Assembly (NCBI RefSeq): GCF_023053635.1 | Contig: NC_086184.1 | Span: forward strand, 8,970,879-9,034,878 | Reading direction: 5' to 3' | Origin: Elgaria multicarinata webbii | Lineage: Eukaryota > Chordata > Lepidosauria > Squamata > Anguidae | DNA: 64,000 nt | Part shown: positions 37,501 through 47,000 of the stretch, piece after piece | Position numbering within the stretch: position 1 is the first letter of the stretch | Layout of the letters: every line of letters begins with the position of its first letter | Made by a program: the position numbers and the translations under genes | Notes under the pieces: generated by a model | What the model saw: the letters and a program-made list of their open reading frames with translations, nothing else | The model's database searches: none | Told to the model about the DNA's origin: nothing

Positions 37501-37600
37501 GGATCAACAGTGTAAAAGCATGCAAGTGTCTGGGCTGTCATGGGTGAAGCCTGGTTCCGTTCAGCCTTTCAGCAAAGAGGAAAAGACTCTGCCCACTTAG
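23332..37600 (+). CDS. AKTIP: AKTIP (FTS), ubiquitin-E2-variant protein, complete coding region in 9 exons
   Basis: Coding exons are 23332-23373, 24356-24561, 28132-28196, 28285-28385, 31268-31356, 31589-31687, 32623-32730, 34266-34326 and 37493-37600. All introns are GT-AG and the phases join to 879 nt, giving 292 residues plus stop, the length I recall for human AKTIP. The start is [11 protein letters not shown] and the end is [13 protein letters not shown], both near-identical to the vertebrate protein. Residues ~72-222 form an E2-like (UEV) fold. The HPN motif reads H148-P149-L150, and Leu158 sits where the catalytic Cys would be, so it should not conjugate ubiquitin. From family knowledge, AKTIP joins HOOK proteins and FHIP in the FHF complex that links cargo to dynein. 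It also binds AKT1 and supports telomere replication. A non-coding first exon is inferred in the CpG island near 15.1 kb. It is convergent with RBL2. Confidence 0.97.
23757..23828 (-). mobile_element. L2-like LINE tail fragment
   Basis: ATTTATTTATTGCATTTATA then CTGCCCAATAGCCAAAGC, the reverse-orientation tail of the family at 1560. It lies in AKTIP intron 2 (between coding exons 1 and 2). Confidence 0.75.
24356..24561 (+). CDS. AKTIP: AKTIP coding exon 2 (residues 15-83)
   Basis: Starts after the acceptor TTTTCTAACAG with [13 protein letters not shown] and ends GAATT|GTATGT (phase 2). It covers the basic, proline-rich tail with [17 protein letters not shown], then the start of the E2-like fold ([13 protein letters not shown]). 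The tail is the least conserved part of the protein. Confidence 0.95.
24603..24932 (+). mobile_element. CR1-like LINE 3' end
   Basis: Encodes a CR1-type C-terminus (region of [17 protein letters not shown] in the related copy at 33099-33308) and the 3' phrase GTGCTGGACTAGATGGACCC then GGTCTGATCCAGCA. It starts about 40 bp after AKTIP coding exon 2. Related minus-strand copies are at 27845-28000 and 32888-33310. Confidence 0.8.
26600..26750 (-). mobile_element. L2-like LINE fragment
   Basis: TTATTTCATTTATATCTCAT followed by CTTAACTTCAGCAAGGTC, a reverse-orientation LINE 3' phrase also common in reptiles. It is short and diverged. Confidence 0.5.
26972..27562 (-). mobile_element. L1 LINE, 5'-truncated insertion with 18-bp target-site duplication
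   Basis: On the minus strand it encodes an L1 ORF2 C-terminus starting [19 protein letters not shown], with [20 protein letters not shown] further on, then a poly(A) tail (poly(T) side at 26972 on +). The same 18 bp, TATTTAAAGTGCATCTTT, flank it at 26954-26971 and 27563-27580. It lies in AKTIP intron 3 (between coding exons 2 and 3). The reading frame is long, so the insert is fairly young. Confidence 0.9.
27845..28000 (-). mobile_element. CR1-like LINE 3' end
   Basis: GGATCAGACCGAGGGTCCAT then CTAGTCCAGCACTCT, followed by CCCATGTTCCCCAGCAACTG. It is the reverse orientation of the copy at 24603. It ends about 130 bp before AKTIP coding exon 3. Confidence 0.75.
28132..28196 (+). CDS. AKTIP: AKTIP coding exon 3 (residues 83-105)
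   Basis: Encodes [19 protein letters not shown], the first beta strands of the UEV fold. The acceptor is TTTACAG and the donor A|GTGAGT. The following intron is only 88 bp. Confidence 0.96.
28285..28385 (+). CDS. AKTIP: AKTIP coding exon 4 (residues 105-138)
   Basis: Encodes [20 protein letters not shown] through DNYPDGDCP. This is the central beta sheet and the YP turn that precede the active-site region in true E2 enzymes. The donor is CCA|GTAAGT in phase 0. Confidence 0.97.
28683..29125 (-). mobile_element. BovB (RTE-clade) LINE, 3' end of ORF2
   Basis: The minus strand encodes [56 protein letters not shown] and [17 protein letters not shown]. This matches the C-terminus of BovB ORF2 as known from ruminants and squamates (LKYFGHLMRR, GKRRRGRQRMRW, VHGVAKSRTRLS). 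The reading frame is open over 107 codons. BovB is the family known for transfer between squamates and mammals. It lies in the AKTIP intron between coding exons 4 and 5. Confidence 0.9.
29195..29400. repeat. (TTC)n run and an MIR/L2-like fragment
   Basis: A TTCTTC run at 29201-29226 is followed by GAAGAAGCTGAGGCTGGGAA and CCTAAGGCCACCCAGTGAA. These resemble the core region of MIR-type SINEs or L2 tails. They are old and diverged. Confidence 0.5.
30605..30730. mobile_element. hAT-type palindromic MITE, diverged copy
   Basis: Arms CTCAGCCTAGTGCCCTCCAG and CTGGAGGGCACCACATTGAG, around TTGGACTACAGCTCCCATCA and its reverse complement. Same family as 21029-21155. No clean duplication is seen. Confidence 0.75.
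30831..31133. mobile_element. Long foldback MITE, copy 1, flanked by TA
   Basis: Ends GGGTGTCCATATGAAAAGGA and (reverse arm) TCCTTTTCATATGGTCACCC, with TA on each side. The body is a long inverted repeat with the phrases CTCCTGTATCTTTAACAG and CTGTTAAAGATACAGGAG, plus a nested palindrome around GTTAAAGCTGCAGGAGCC. Flanking TA suggests a Tc1/mariner-type non-autonomous element; the family is inferred. It ends 134 bp before AKTIP coding exon 5. Confidence 0.8.
31268..31356 (+). CDS. AKTIP: AKTIP coding exon 5, degenerate E2 active-site region (residues 139-168)
   Basis: Encodes [20 protein letters not shown] and on to FAKWR. The catalytic HPN...C arrangement of E2 enzymes is replaced by HPL, with Leu at the cysteine position, which defines a ubiquitin-E2 variant. 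A palindromic MITE starts only 21 bp after the exon end. Confidence 0.97.
31377..31509. mobile_element. hAT-type palindromic MITE inside a 232-bp AKTIP intron
   Basis: Termini CAGCCTTCCTCAACCTGG and (reverse arm) GGTTGAGGAAGGCTG form a near-perfect hairpin. The 8-bp TGCTAGAA lies on both sides (31369-31376 and 31510-31517), fitting a hAT insertion. The element is 133 bp in an intron of 232 bp (31357-31588) and starts 21 bp after the exon 5 end. Confidence 0.9.
31589..31687 (+). CDS. AKTIP: AKTIP coding exon 6 (residues 168-201)
   Basis: Encodes [20 protein letters not shown] through LNPEAAV, the helix after the active-site loop. The acceptor is CCTAAAG (weak pyrimidine tract) and the donor TT|GTAAGT. 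Confidence 0.96.
31698..31722. repeat. (GT)n microsatellite 10 bp after AKTIP coding exon 6
   Basis: A run of about 12 GT units starting 10 bases past the exon 6 donor GTAAGT. GT repeats this near a donor can affect splicing in other genes; here that is only a possibility. Confidence 0.9.
31972..32288. mobile_element. Long foldback MITE, copy 2, flanked by TA
   Basis: Ends GGGTGACCATCTGAAAAGGA and (reverse arm) CCTTTTCAATATGGTCACCC, with TA on each side. It shares the internal phrases of copy 1 at 30831. It is closer to palindromic than copy 1. It lies in the AKTIP intron between coding exons 6 and 7. Confidence 0.82.
32623..32730 (+). CDS. AKTIP: AKTIP coding exon 7 (residues 201-237)
   Basis: Encodes [20 protein letters not shown] through [10 protein letters not shown], the C-terminal helices of the E2-like domain. 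The donor is ATTAG|GTAAGT. Confidence 0.97.
32888..33310 (-). mobile_element. CR1-like LINE 3' end
   Basis: Begins CATAAGAACATAAGAAATGC then GGGGCCATCTAGTCCAGCAC, and on the minus strand encodes [20 protein letters not shown]. It is the reverse orientation of the family at 24603. It lies in the AKTIP intron between coding exons 7 and 8. Confidence 0.82.
34266..34326 (+). CDS. AKTIP: AKTIP coding exon 8 (residues 237-257)
   Basis: Encodes [20 protein letters not shown] then K. The donor is CAGAAG|GTAAAA in phase 0. A (GT)21 microsatellite begins about 165 bp downstream in the next intron. Confidence 0.97.
34492..34533. repeat. (GT)21 microsatellite
   Basis: An uninterrupted GT run of about 42 bp in the last AKTIP intron, likely variable in length. 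Confidence 0.97.
34990..35308 (-). mobile_element. tRNA-derived SINE, copy 1
   Basis: On the minus strand the head reads GTGGCGCAGAGTGGTAAGCG (A-box-like), then GAGTTCGATCCCAGCGGAAG (B box), a CGGCTCAGGTCGACTCAGC region, GGAAGGCAATGGCAAACC and a tail with GAGAGGTTCC. It is about 85-90% like the copy at 38655-38935. It lies in the last AKTIP intron. The head supports pol III origin. Confidence 0.85.
36285..36400. mobile_element. hAT-type palindromic MITE, old copy
   Basis: CCAGATGTTTTGGACTTCCA and GGGAATTGTAGTCCCAAACA are diverged versions of the arms seen at 21029 and 31377. It lies in the last AKTIP intron. Confidence 0.55.
36863..37036. mobile_element. Foldback MITE related to the 11561 element
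   Basis: CATTCAGAAGACATCTTAAA with CCATGGCTTTAACCATGG repeats, and the reverse arm GGTTTAAAGTGTCTTCTGAA then TGAGGCCA. There are several nested palindromes of CCATGGTTAAAG. It lies in the last AKTIP intron. Confidence 0.7.
37493..37600 (+). CDS. AKTIP: AKTIP coding exon 9, C-terminus and stop
   Basis: Encodes [20 protein letters not shown] then [15 protein letters not shown] and TAG. The acceptor TTCTTCCCAG follows a short (GT)n run. The C-terminal [16 protein letters not shown] block is near-invariant in vertebrate AKTIP and takes part in HOOK binding in the family. Confidence 0.97.
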   Translation, partial: KAEDQQCKSMQVSGLSWVKPGSVQPFSKEEKTLPT

Positions 37601-38585
37601 CTCCTGTGAACGATGAAGCACTCAACACTTTCTGCAAGAGGGAATGTAACAGAGCCCAACAGCAATGCAGGTGGTTTTCCTTCTTGACTTTGGATTAGTA
37701 AAGAGTAAATGCTAGCAATGACTCAAGTTAAACCTGCTCAGTGGGATTGCTTGGACTCTTCTTGATATTTTACACGTGCATTTTAACTGCAGCCTGCAGG
37801 TTGGAAATAGTTCTTAACAAGGCTGGACTCTTGCTAGCGAAGTCCACTGTGGGTGGGTAATGCCTCAGGGTTCTAAGATGGCCTGAGGTTCTTTACTGGG
37901 TTACTTTTAAAGCTTTTTTTTAATGTAAAGAGCAGGCAGGAAAAACTCGTTCCAGAGGTAATCTGTGTTTATGTAAACTAATATAGCAGAGTAAAATACT
38001 ATATTTAAAACTTTTAAATGCATTGGTTTCTATTGTAAATACATTAGGATATGGAATTTGTAAATAGTTGGTTCTGATCCCTTCTAGCCCTTTTAGGGGC
38101 AGAAAGGCTGAGATTGGCATGTATGATGATGTGTATCTAATTTTTCCCTCCCCCAATAGAGGTTGTCGCTACAGGCTGCTCCTAATATAACTTACTGCAC
38201 AATCTTGAGACCTACAACCCAATTGCCTGCAAGTATCATATAGGAGAAAAAATAAACTGACTTTTTTTCATTGCGAAGACGCACAACTGGCAAATCACAA
38301 CAGATTGTCAGGAGAATACATATGTAACCCTCCATGATGTTGTACGCATCTTAACCCAGGGACCTTAAGATGTGTCAAAGTAAAATTAGAGGCAGCCTTA
38401 CATAGCACATTAGTCAGGAAAGCCGGGCCATTTTACCAGTAGAACAAAAAAGCAAAGCTCTTAATGGTGTACAGTTCTTGCTTGAATAAAATCTTGAAGA
38501 TGACCCTGGTAGGCTGCAGCAGTGATCACGCTAGAGAACGCCATGGCTAATGTGTTTGTAGTGGCGTCTTAAAAAATAAATAAAA
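37601..38585 (+). other. AKTIP: AKTIP 3' untranslated region with candidate poly(A) signals
   Basis: Unique, AT-rich sequence after the AKTIP stop. AATAAA hexamers lie at 38251-38256, 38485-38490 and 38575-38584 (two overlapping). The cluster at 38485-38584 is the most likely transcript end, since a SINE begins about 65 bp further on. The end point is inferred. Confidence 0.55.
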
Positions 38586-38654
38586 GACCAATCATGGTAA
38601 AACATCTGTCTTGTCATTGTTCTTTCTTGGAAGTATTTATTTGTATTGGATATG

Positions 38655-38938
38655 AAGGAAGGAAAGGAACCTCTCGTGCAAAGCCCTTGAGTCATTGCTG
38701 ACTCCTAGAGGGACGCCTGCTTTCACTAATGTTTTCTTGGCAGACTTTGTAGCAGGCTGGTTTGCCGTTGCCTTTCCCCCAGCTAGCTGGGTACTCATTT
38801 TAAGGACCTTGGAAGGATGGGTCGACCTGAGCCGGCTGCCTGAGAACCAGCTTCCGCTGGGATTGAACTCAGGCCGTGGGGAGAGTTTCGGCTGCAGTAA
38901 CTGCCGCTTACCACTCTGTGCCACGCGAGGCTCTATGA
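38655..38938 (-). mobile_element. tRNA-derived SINE, copy 2, between the two gene ends
   Basis: Same family and orientation as 34990-35308. The minus strand starts GAGCCTCGCGTGGCACAGAG and includes GAGTTCAATCCCAGCGGAAG. The middle of the element is shorter than in copy 1. It lies between the AKTIP poly(A) cluster and the RBL2 3'UTR. Confidence 0.85.
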
Positions 38939-38939
38939 A

Positions 38940-40913
38940 GGCTTCTTTAAAATCCCAGACTAAGATGACCAGTTGTTTGAGGGGATTGCATAGCCCTTTT
39001 CTCCTGTTGAGGGGCTACCAGTGTCTGGGTGACTGGATTTTTTCTTTGACCCTGTGCTGTGGGCTGCTGGCATAGGGATACCATTGCTCTTCTAGAGGTC
39101 TGCATTGCTTTCCAATGGCGTGTGCAATTAGGCCCAAGGCTACAAACTATCCATCCCTAATCTACGACTAGACCTTGCCAGGTGGGACAGGGCTTCCTTT
39201 GTCTCCTGAAAACAGTACAACACAGGTGTGTACTAGGTGTGTACTGAAAGCAGTACACACCTAGCCAAGTATAAAGATGTGCTATTTTTTAAGAGTGTAG
39301 GCCTGCCTAGTTCTTTCTGCAGGCTGATGCAATACCTCCCTCCTGACACATCACCTAAATTTAGTCACAGGAAAAGGTGTGTCCTGATCACTCTAACTAA
39401 TCTGAAAAACTCAAAGGCACAAGGAATTGGATGTGTATGTTTTGAGCATTTTCTACCTCTTTAATTATCTTGTCGCCTAACATTCTTCTCTGGTACAAGC
39501 AGATGTTGAATCCTCCCTATATAGCTTTAAGCGGATGGCGAAATACCACACCATTGGTTGGTAATATATGAACGAACAGTAAAGCACCCACCCTTTTTGG
39601 TGGCAAGCCACTGTTTACCAATTTGCCTCAAACCTGGGAGGGGAGAGAAACGTCTCTGTGCAGTGGGAGGAAGGAGCACAGATGCCTGAGGCTGCCCAAG
39701 TTGGTTTTAACTAAAAATGCCAGGGCTTGTTCATGTAGCACCACGGCAGATTATAAAGCAGCTTCATAGTTCTTTCTCCAGCCTTCCCCAAACTATTTCT
39801 AACTATTGTGAGATCTAGAAGGGCAAATTCAGCATTTACCTCTTGCCCTGTAACCCAACCCTAAACTTGGAAGAGCAGTGGGCAAGGCTCTGAAGGCTGC
39901 AATTGTAGGTACTGTCTTCATGCTGCTACTATTTACTTGTACAGAGGTTATATGGAAAGAGGCCTTCTGTAATTTTAATATGAGAAGGGCTGTTAGAGAC
40001 ATACACCCTACTGCTAATATATAGGCTTTAGATGAAAGAAGACACACCCTAGAAACTAATGTCTACAAGTTGAATATTACCAAAATAAATAAATTCAAGC
40101 AATTTAAACACATTGTTTGGCTATTTAAAATATATTTTTTAAAAGTGCCATTGCAAAGTAGCCAGGTCTCTCATCTGCATTTCAAAACAATGCTTTAGAG
40201 GTGTTGAAGTGCTACCTTCTGTAGAGTTCACTTAAAACATTGCACAGCTAAAAACAACCTGAAATTCTTGCATGTACAGAAGTGTACCCACAATCAGGGC
40301 ACATGGAAGAAAACTGGGGAAGAGTGGACTAAAATTTTCCTGACAGTTTGCTAAAATGCTGCTTTGCCTTAGCACTCCCAGTTAAAAATGGATACAATAT
40401 CTGTTCCCTGGGGCAGGTAGCCGGGATCAAAGCATTAATTCCATCATCGCTGTCCGACTTATTTCGAAATGTATCTTTTCTCTTTTTCAATGCTACAAAT
40501 TCCAAGCATTACACTGATAAATTACTAAATAGCTAAAAAAAATAATGTTCTCTGAACTAATGTAAGGATGCTACTTATCACCAGTTGCTACTACTCAATC
40601 ACTAATGCCAAATAAGTTAAAAATGCTGTAATCTGAAAACTGCGGCTGTCTGTGCTCCTTCGGAGTATACTTAGAGCAAGAGCGGTGTGGCATTTTCTGT
40701 TCTGGCATCAAGATGAACGAAATAGTCTTCACTCTTTCCAACAAAGGAGGATTACAGTGCTGCAGTTCCCCTGCTACAAGGTTCAAAAACCCTTCATTTC
40801 TCTACGGAAAGTGCCTCAAAGATGTGGAGGGTGCAAGGTCTGTCATTGCTGACCAAATTCTAGATGGCAAAACACACACACGCACAAACAAACTGGAAGG
40901 CAGTCTATTTGAG
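38940..40913 (-). other. RBL2: Probable RBL2 3' untranslated region (end not fixed)
   Basis: Mostly unique sequence downstream of the RBL2 stop. Read on the minus strand, ATTAAA-type signals lie at 39974-39979 and 39460-39465. An AATAAA at 38636-38641 lies past the SINE and would bring the transcript to within about 50 bp of the AKTIP poly(A) cluster. Which signal is used cannot be told from sequence. Confidence 0.45.
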
Positions 40914-41084
40914 TCAGTGGGAGCCTCTGTCATTCGCCACATCTTGTAACCTCCTCAGGAGGGCGGTGTGATTTTCTGGGCACATACGCTTGGCTGGTGA
41001 TTCAGAACCTTCCTCCAGGACAATGCCCCTCTTCTTCGTTGACGTCTCCCCAGTTCTGATCATACTGTTAATCTCTTGAAGCCT
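40914..41084 (-). CDS. RBL2: RBL2 exon 22, C-terminus and stop
   Basis: Encodes RLQEINSMIRTGETSTKKRG, IVLEEGSESPAKRMCPENHT and ALLRRLQDVANDRGSH, then the stop. The acceptor is TATATTCCAG. It includes the basic nuclear-localisation-like KKR and AKR stretches of the p130 tail. Confidence 0.97.
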   Translation of the reverse strand, partial: RLQEINSMIRTGETSTKKRGIVLEEGSESPAKRMCPENHTALLRRLQDVANDRGSH

Positions 41085-44000
41085 CTGGAATATACCATGG
41101 ACAAGGAAAACAGTGAGCACCACGGCGTCCTACTCATTCCATTCAAATAGAACATTTTCTCCTTTGAGAACCTGGCTCCCAAGACAAAACTACTTACGGA
41201 GCTTCCACAGTACAGCTGCACTGTGTCTTAGTACATATCTTAAACCTGCTGGTTTTAAGAGCGCTATAGGTGACTAATTTGATAGTGGTTGCTGCAGGTC
41301 ACACTGTTAAAATATTTAAAAACAGGCAAGCTAAATTTGTCCCTTATAGCTTTCCATAGTCCCTTGTTGTTGTTGTTTAAAAAAAACTTTTATTTGGGGA
41401 TGTAGCAGGGGGAGCCAGGGCCATTTTGGTTTTCTGTAATTGTTTCATGTGCCACACACACAAAAGGAAAAACCCACAAGCAGTCTCAAGGCAAGAACCA
41501 TTTGTTAGATCAAGGTTCTTTCACCCAAGGACGAAATCCTAACAGCCCTTAAGCACGACTCCACCATTCCAGTGACAGAGGGTTCAAAAGCGCTTTATTG
41601 ATTAGTAATCAAGGCCTGGTCTCTTCAAAGGGAGCAATCAGACAAAGACATTGGGAATTCAGCACAGCATTTGAGCCTGCAAGGGGCAGGGCCCTGTTGC
41701 AGCATAAACCAATCAGAACATAACACTGGGGCATAGCTAATTATGCTAAACAATTCTCTCTGTTCTGTAAACAATACCTTTGGCCTTACAGTAAGTTACA
41801 GAGAGTTAACTTTGACACAGGAGGACTGGAGCCGGAGCTCTTGTTTATATTAGATAAGACAGATGCAAGGATGCACTCAAGGAGATATTTTCGCATACAT
41901 GACATTATGACATTTTGCCTGCAATATGATGGCTACTTTACAGTTTCCTGAAGAAAATGGAGACACTTCTGCTAACAGAGAGCTTCGGCTGTGGGGCAGT
42001 ATATAAATGTAATAAAATAAATAAATAAATAAAATAAACCTTGACTAAGAAAATGATCTACAGCACACTTGGAAAATTATGTAACTCTTGTTTGACTTTA
42101 ACTTCCACAATACTTGAGGGGTAATGACAGATTTTAGAGATTAACAGTCATCTCTTACCTTTGATGGGCTGCTGCTGAAGTAGTAGAATATCTTCTCACG
42201 TGGAGAAAGTGCAGACTCGTTTTTGTGAGGGGAAATGTAAACTTTGCGGTTCTGACACAGCTGTATTCTGCGGGGAGAGCCACTTCTTACAAAAGGGTAT
42301 GGAGACAAGGGAGGTGCTTCAGCCTATCATAAAAAGGCAATACAAGCAATCTGTGGTTATGAACCAAACAGAGAAACTAGGTTTGGTGTCATGTATTTAT
42401 ATGGTGGTGATGAAAATAGTTCTGGGTATCAGTAGGATACTACTTTGCATTCTGACTGGGCATACTTTGCTTCTGCTCCAATAAGGCTGACATTCTGCTT
42501 TTGGGGCTGATGATGATGATGATGATGATAAATTATCTGTTACCCCGCCTCTCCCTCTGGATCGAGGCGGGGCCCAACACAAATAAAAACACCATAAAAT
42601 ACATACAACTAATTCAAATGTTTAAAACCAGTGCATCATTAAAAGCACTGAATTAAAATTCATTCATTTTCAAATGAAGTCAGGATTCCTGCTCCGACAG
42701 AACTATATTTCATAGATTTCTTAGGACAAAATATTTTACCACCTCAAATACAAAGTTAGTGCTCTTCTATTTTTAACCATTTCCAGAGGGACGGCCTTGC
42801 TGCAATAAAAAAATATTTATTTATTGCATTTTTATACAATATTTAAATTTGTATTTCTGTACTGCTGCTGATTTTATATTATGTTTTTAATTTTTTTTTT
42901 TTTTTTTACTTTGAATGGTTTTAATTTTTGCGATCCGCCCAGAGAGCTTCGGCTATTGGGCAGTATAGAAATGCAATAAATAAATAAATAAATAAATAAA
43001 AACACACCTTAACGGCTAGTGGATGGATTACAGCATAAGCTTTCATGGACTTCAATCCTCTTCATGCTTCCACCCAGAACATACCACGAAGTCCATTATC
43101 CAAGTGTATCTGTTCAAACTCTGATAGACTCACAACACAAAGGTTCACTTAGGGAACTTCTCAAATTACAATACCCATCCAACGAAAGGGGGAAAAAGAT
43201 CTACAATGGCAGACTTGTGCCCCTGAAGCGAACATGACAGACCACCACTTTGTCACCTACAGCTTCCACCTAAAATCACTCAAACGTATCACCAGCACAT
43301 CTTGGACAATGACACTCCCCTCTCACAGACCTTGGGTTGTAGGCTGCCTTCGCCTCCAACGTATCAGCTATTCACTAGCTACAGCAGACCTTGCAACCAA
43401 CCAAGATGCCAATTCTGTCTCCATATCTACTCAGGCAACACTTACAGGACACGCAACATCAGCCATTCATTCACCAGCTCATCTTCCAATGTTATCTATG
43501 CCAGCATCTAGCAATGCCTTTCTGTGTTCTGCGTAAGATAAACAGGACAGTCTCTGTACAAAATAATAAAAGGACAACTATGTCATCAGAAATGACAGTA
43601 TTCAAAAATGAATGGAAGGCCACTTTAGCCTCCAAGGACACTCTTACTGAAAGTTGCCATTATTAAGCACAACAAACAAACAAAACTTCAAAGGAAGATT
43701 GCAACAAAAGTTTGCCAAGTTATCAAGAGGTTCAATTCTATTCTACCTTCTGCAGTTTGCACTGGAAAAAAGGTTTTCTTGTTTAAATCACAGTCTATGT
43801 TTTAATTAGTTTAACACAAATATCCTGTCACTGGGTATCGCCAACAACTATTTTTTAAATGGCCACTGCTAATAATGTGATTGTCACTTTCTGAATTTCA
43901 TTTTCCTCTGACCTCACTGTTTACAACCCCCACCCCAAATATATGCAACCATAGCTGTAACTCAGGGTAACACTTCATGCATCTGATGAACTGGACTACA

Positions 44001-47000
44001 ATCCATGCAAGTTCATGCCATGATAAATCATTTAAGTCTTTAAGGTGCCACAAAACTCTTTGTTGTTTGTGTTCTACTGTGTTTATCAATTTCTAAACCT
44101 AGCGTGACAAGGGTACATCTATATGTAGAGTAAATAAATGTCCTGCTAGCCACACAACGGCTAGAGATGAATGTAGACCATTTTGATACAAGGATGTGAT
44201 TCCAGGATTAATACACTGGTTGCACCCCACTCCCACCTAAGAGGAACTCCCTGCCAGCTCCATTTTGGCTATCCTTCCATTTCACAGCTAAATGTACTAT
44301 TTGTAAAGCAACACTGGACTGTGCTTCAAGGATCTTAAAACAGACTGGTGACATGAATGCTTTTCAAAAGCAGCTTAATAGTTATGGAGAATAAGGTTAC
44401 TTACTCCGTTGGTTGAGGAGTATTTCAAGGCAAACTCTTTAATTCGGTCACTGTAGACGTTGTTATAAAACTGAACCAGGTCCCCGCGCTCTTCTTCCTC
44501 AAGGTCACTGTTGGCTCCAGTCAGGCGTGTTGGAGTAGGTGGGCAACTACTGGGCTGCGGTACTGGCAGGGTGCTACTAGATCTCATCACTGGACTGGAA
44601 TCTCGGCTTGCTATGAAGGCATAAGAGAAGGTTTTAACAAAGCTCACTGACTCAGTTGGCTTAAGAACCGATGGAGCAAATATATCCCAACAACTTTTAT
44701 TCTACATTTTTCTTGGCCGCTGGAAGATCCTCAAAAGTTTCCCAGTGCAGAATTGGCCTTTTCCACATTAGCCACCTGCTGGGTTGACAGTTTCACCAAG
44801 CTGTCCACCACAACCCCAAGGTTCCTTTCCCGGCTAGTCACCACCCTGTCAGCGTATACATAAATCAGGACTTATATTTCCTTACAATGAACTGCATTTG
44901 CCATTTTAATACCTATGCCTGTAGTTTAGAGAGCTCTTAAGAATTATTTTATTTTTACCTCCCTAATTAATTTGGTGTCATTCAGTAAACTGGGCCACCT
45001 CACTCCAGACCATTTATGGACAAAGTAAAAAGCACTGGTCTCAATATAGGTTCTTGGGGGACCCCCGGTCCTCCACTGCAAGAAATTATCATTTATTCCT
45101 GTTCTGATTTCTGTGTTTTTAACTAGTTGCCTATCCAAAAGAGAATATCTCATCTTATCCCAAAATTGCTAAGTTTGCTCAGGAGTGCGTGGAGAAATTT
45201 TAAAAAGGTTGCATGTTATTTATTTATTTATTTATTTATTACATTTTTATACCACCCAATAGCCAAAGCTCTCTGAGCGGTTCACAAAAATTAAAACCAT
45301 AATAAGTAAACGGCACAAAAAGAGAGACAATCTCTGGTGCTTCTAAGATTTCTTTTTTCTTTAATGAATTCTTCTTAAACAAGCTCGATGTGTTTTGGAT
45401 ACAAATCCTTCCTCAGGAGCTAAAAAGTCCTCAACTTTTTCTTTTGGGCATCCCCATTGAGAACTGCACTTTCAAAATCTCTCCTACTCTTGCTACAAGT
45501 TTTATACAGTAAAAGGCTCAAGAACAAGAACTCTGACTTACTCAACCAAGTAAGCCAAGTCCTGGATCCATCCCCGTATTAATGTAAAATATCAAACTTG
45601 GAAGATGCGTTTGCTTTACCATTTCTATCATTTTTTTAAAAAAAAATAACTGCTGCAGCCACTTACTTCTCTCCCTATTTCTCTCAGTTGGGGAATTCCG
45701 TTGGTTGTTGCTTTCGCTACTGCCTGAATACCTTCGTCTTCTGCCTTTAATCAAGACACTTCGATACACCTTCAAAAAGCCAAAGTTGTAGCAGATTTTA
45801 GAAGTCTACTTCCTCATATAAACAAAGACTCTGAATGTAAAATGTTACTCTTAATTACTTTTATAGAAGGTTTACACATGCAGGGAGTGTGTTGCGAGTA
45901 TAATGTGCACCATTCATTCCAATGGAGGTCCATAAATGGCCCTCATAAATGAATGGGGCATTCCAAATGAGCAATGTTCCATTTCCGCATGTTTTGTATA
46001 CATGGATTTTCTGAAGTAAAAAAAAATGTGTTGAAAAGTTTTTAAATGCCTTAATTAATTTGACTCGGGTCTGATGTTTGACTTCTATTTAGAAAACAAA
46101 ACTAAAAAGAACTATGCCATGCTAATTTAATAACTGTATAAATATCTCACTTCCCCCACCCCACCACCATAACCAAAATTTGAACTGAAACATCCAATTA
46201 GGAAAACAAATCAATGAAACACTCTGAACAGAACATTTCTCACTTACTGTGAAGGTTCTTTCTGGTTTGGTAATGGAGACATCCAAGAATGGGTTAATTT
46301 CTCCTATCAGGAAAGACAGGGGTCATGTGCTAGGAAGACTTTGCATAAGGCTGACAACCTTCTGACTCTACCCCACAGTTCTGTCCTGTGGCCAAGCTTA
46401 AGACAGATGAGCTGAGGACAGTAGTTAGAATAGTGTTACGAAAGACCCTGCAGAAATGAAGAAAGCGAACTCTACTCTGTCGGAGGTCCATAGTTAAAAG
46501 AAAGAGAGACCACTAAGGGAAAAAGACTTTAGAATTGAGTAGAAGGTACGAGATCAATCAAAAAAGGAGTGAGAACTCTAGCTTGGGTGAACGCCACAAA
46601 AGAAGTTGGGGCGGGACCAGAGAGTAGTCAGCCAAATTAAAAGTTGTTCTAGCAGGTGATTCTTGCCTTTCCTGAGCAATAGGAGTGGAGTGTGTGTGTG
46701 AGAAAGCATTCTTGGAAGTCTTCTCATCTCAAACTGAGAATGTGGCTTAAATCTTACATTCAAACAAAATGTGCTCACATGGCTCTTAGCTTGTGGTTGG
46801 GTCCGATAGCAGCGCATGATGTTATGAAAGGAAGTGTCTTTTTTTGTAACCTAGGATACAAAAGGGGAATTCATTTGGTTTTATAAGCATTGCCTTTTAC
46901 TTATACTATTAGTTCTCTTGCCTTTCAAGTGATTTAGCCCAACCTATATACTTTTTGTGAAGCTTTACCTTTGCTATTATATAAATAGCACACATTAAGA

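Noticed and set aside
43019-43237. Additional RBL2 exon or host gene in RBL2 intron 20
   Set aside because: Exons 20 and 21 join in phase directly; the frame is on the opposite strand and lies in the Penelope-like remnant.
44375-44647. Stand-alone 90-residue protein
   Set aside because: It is RBL2 exon 20 read through both splice sites.
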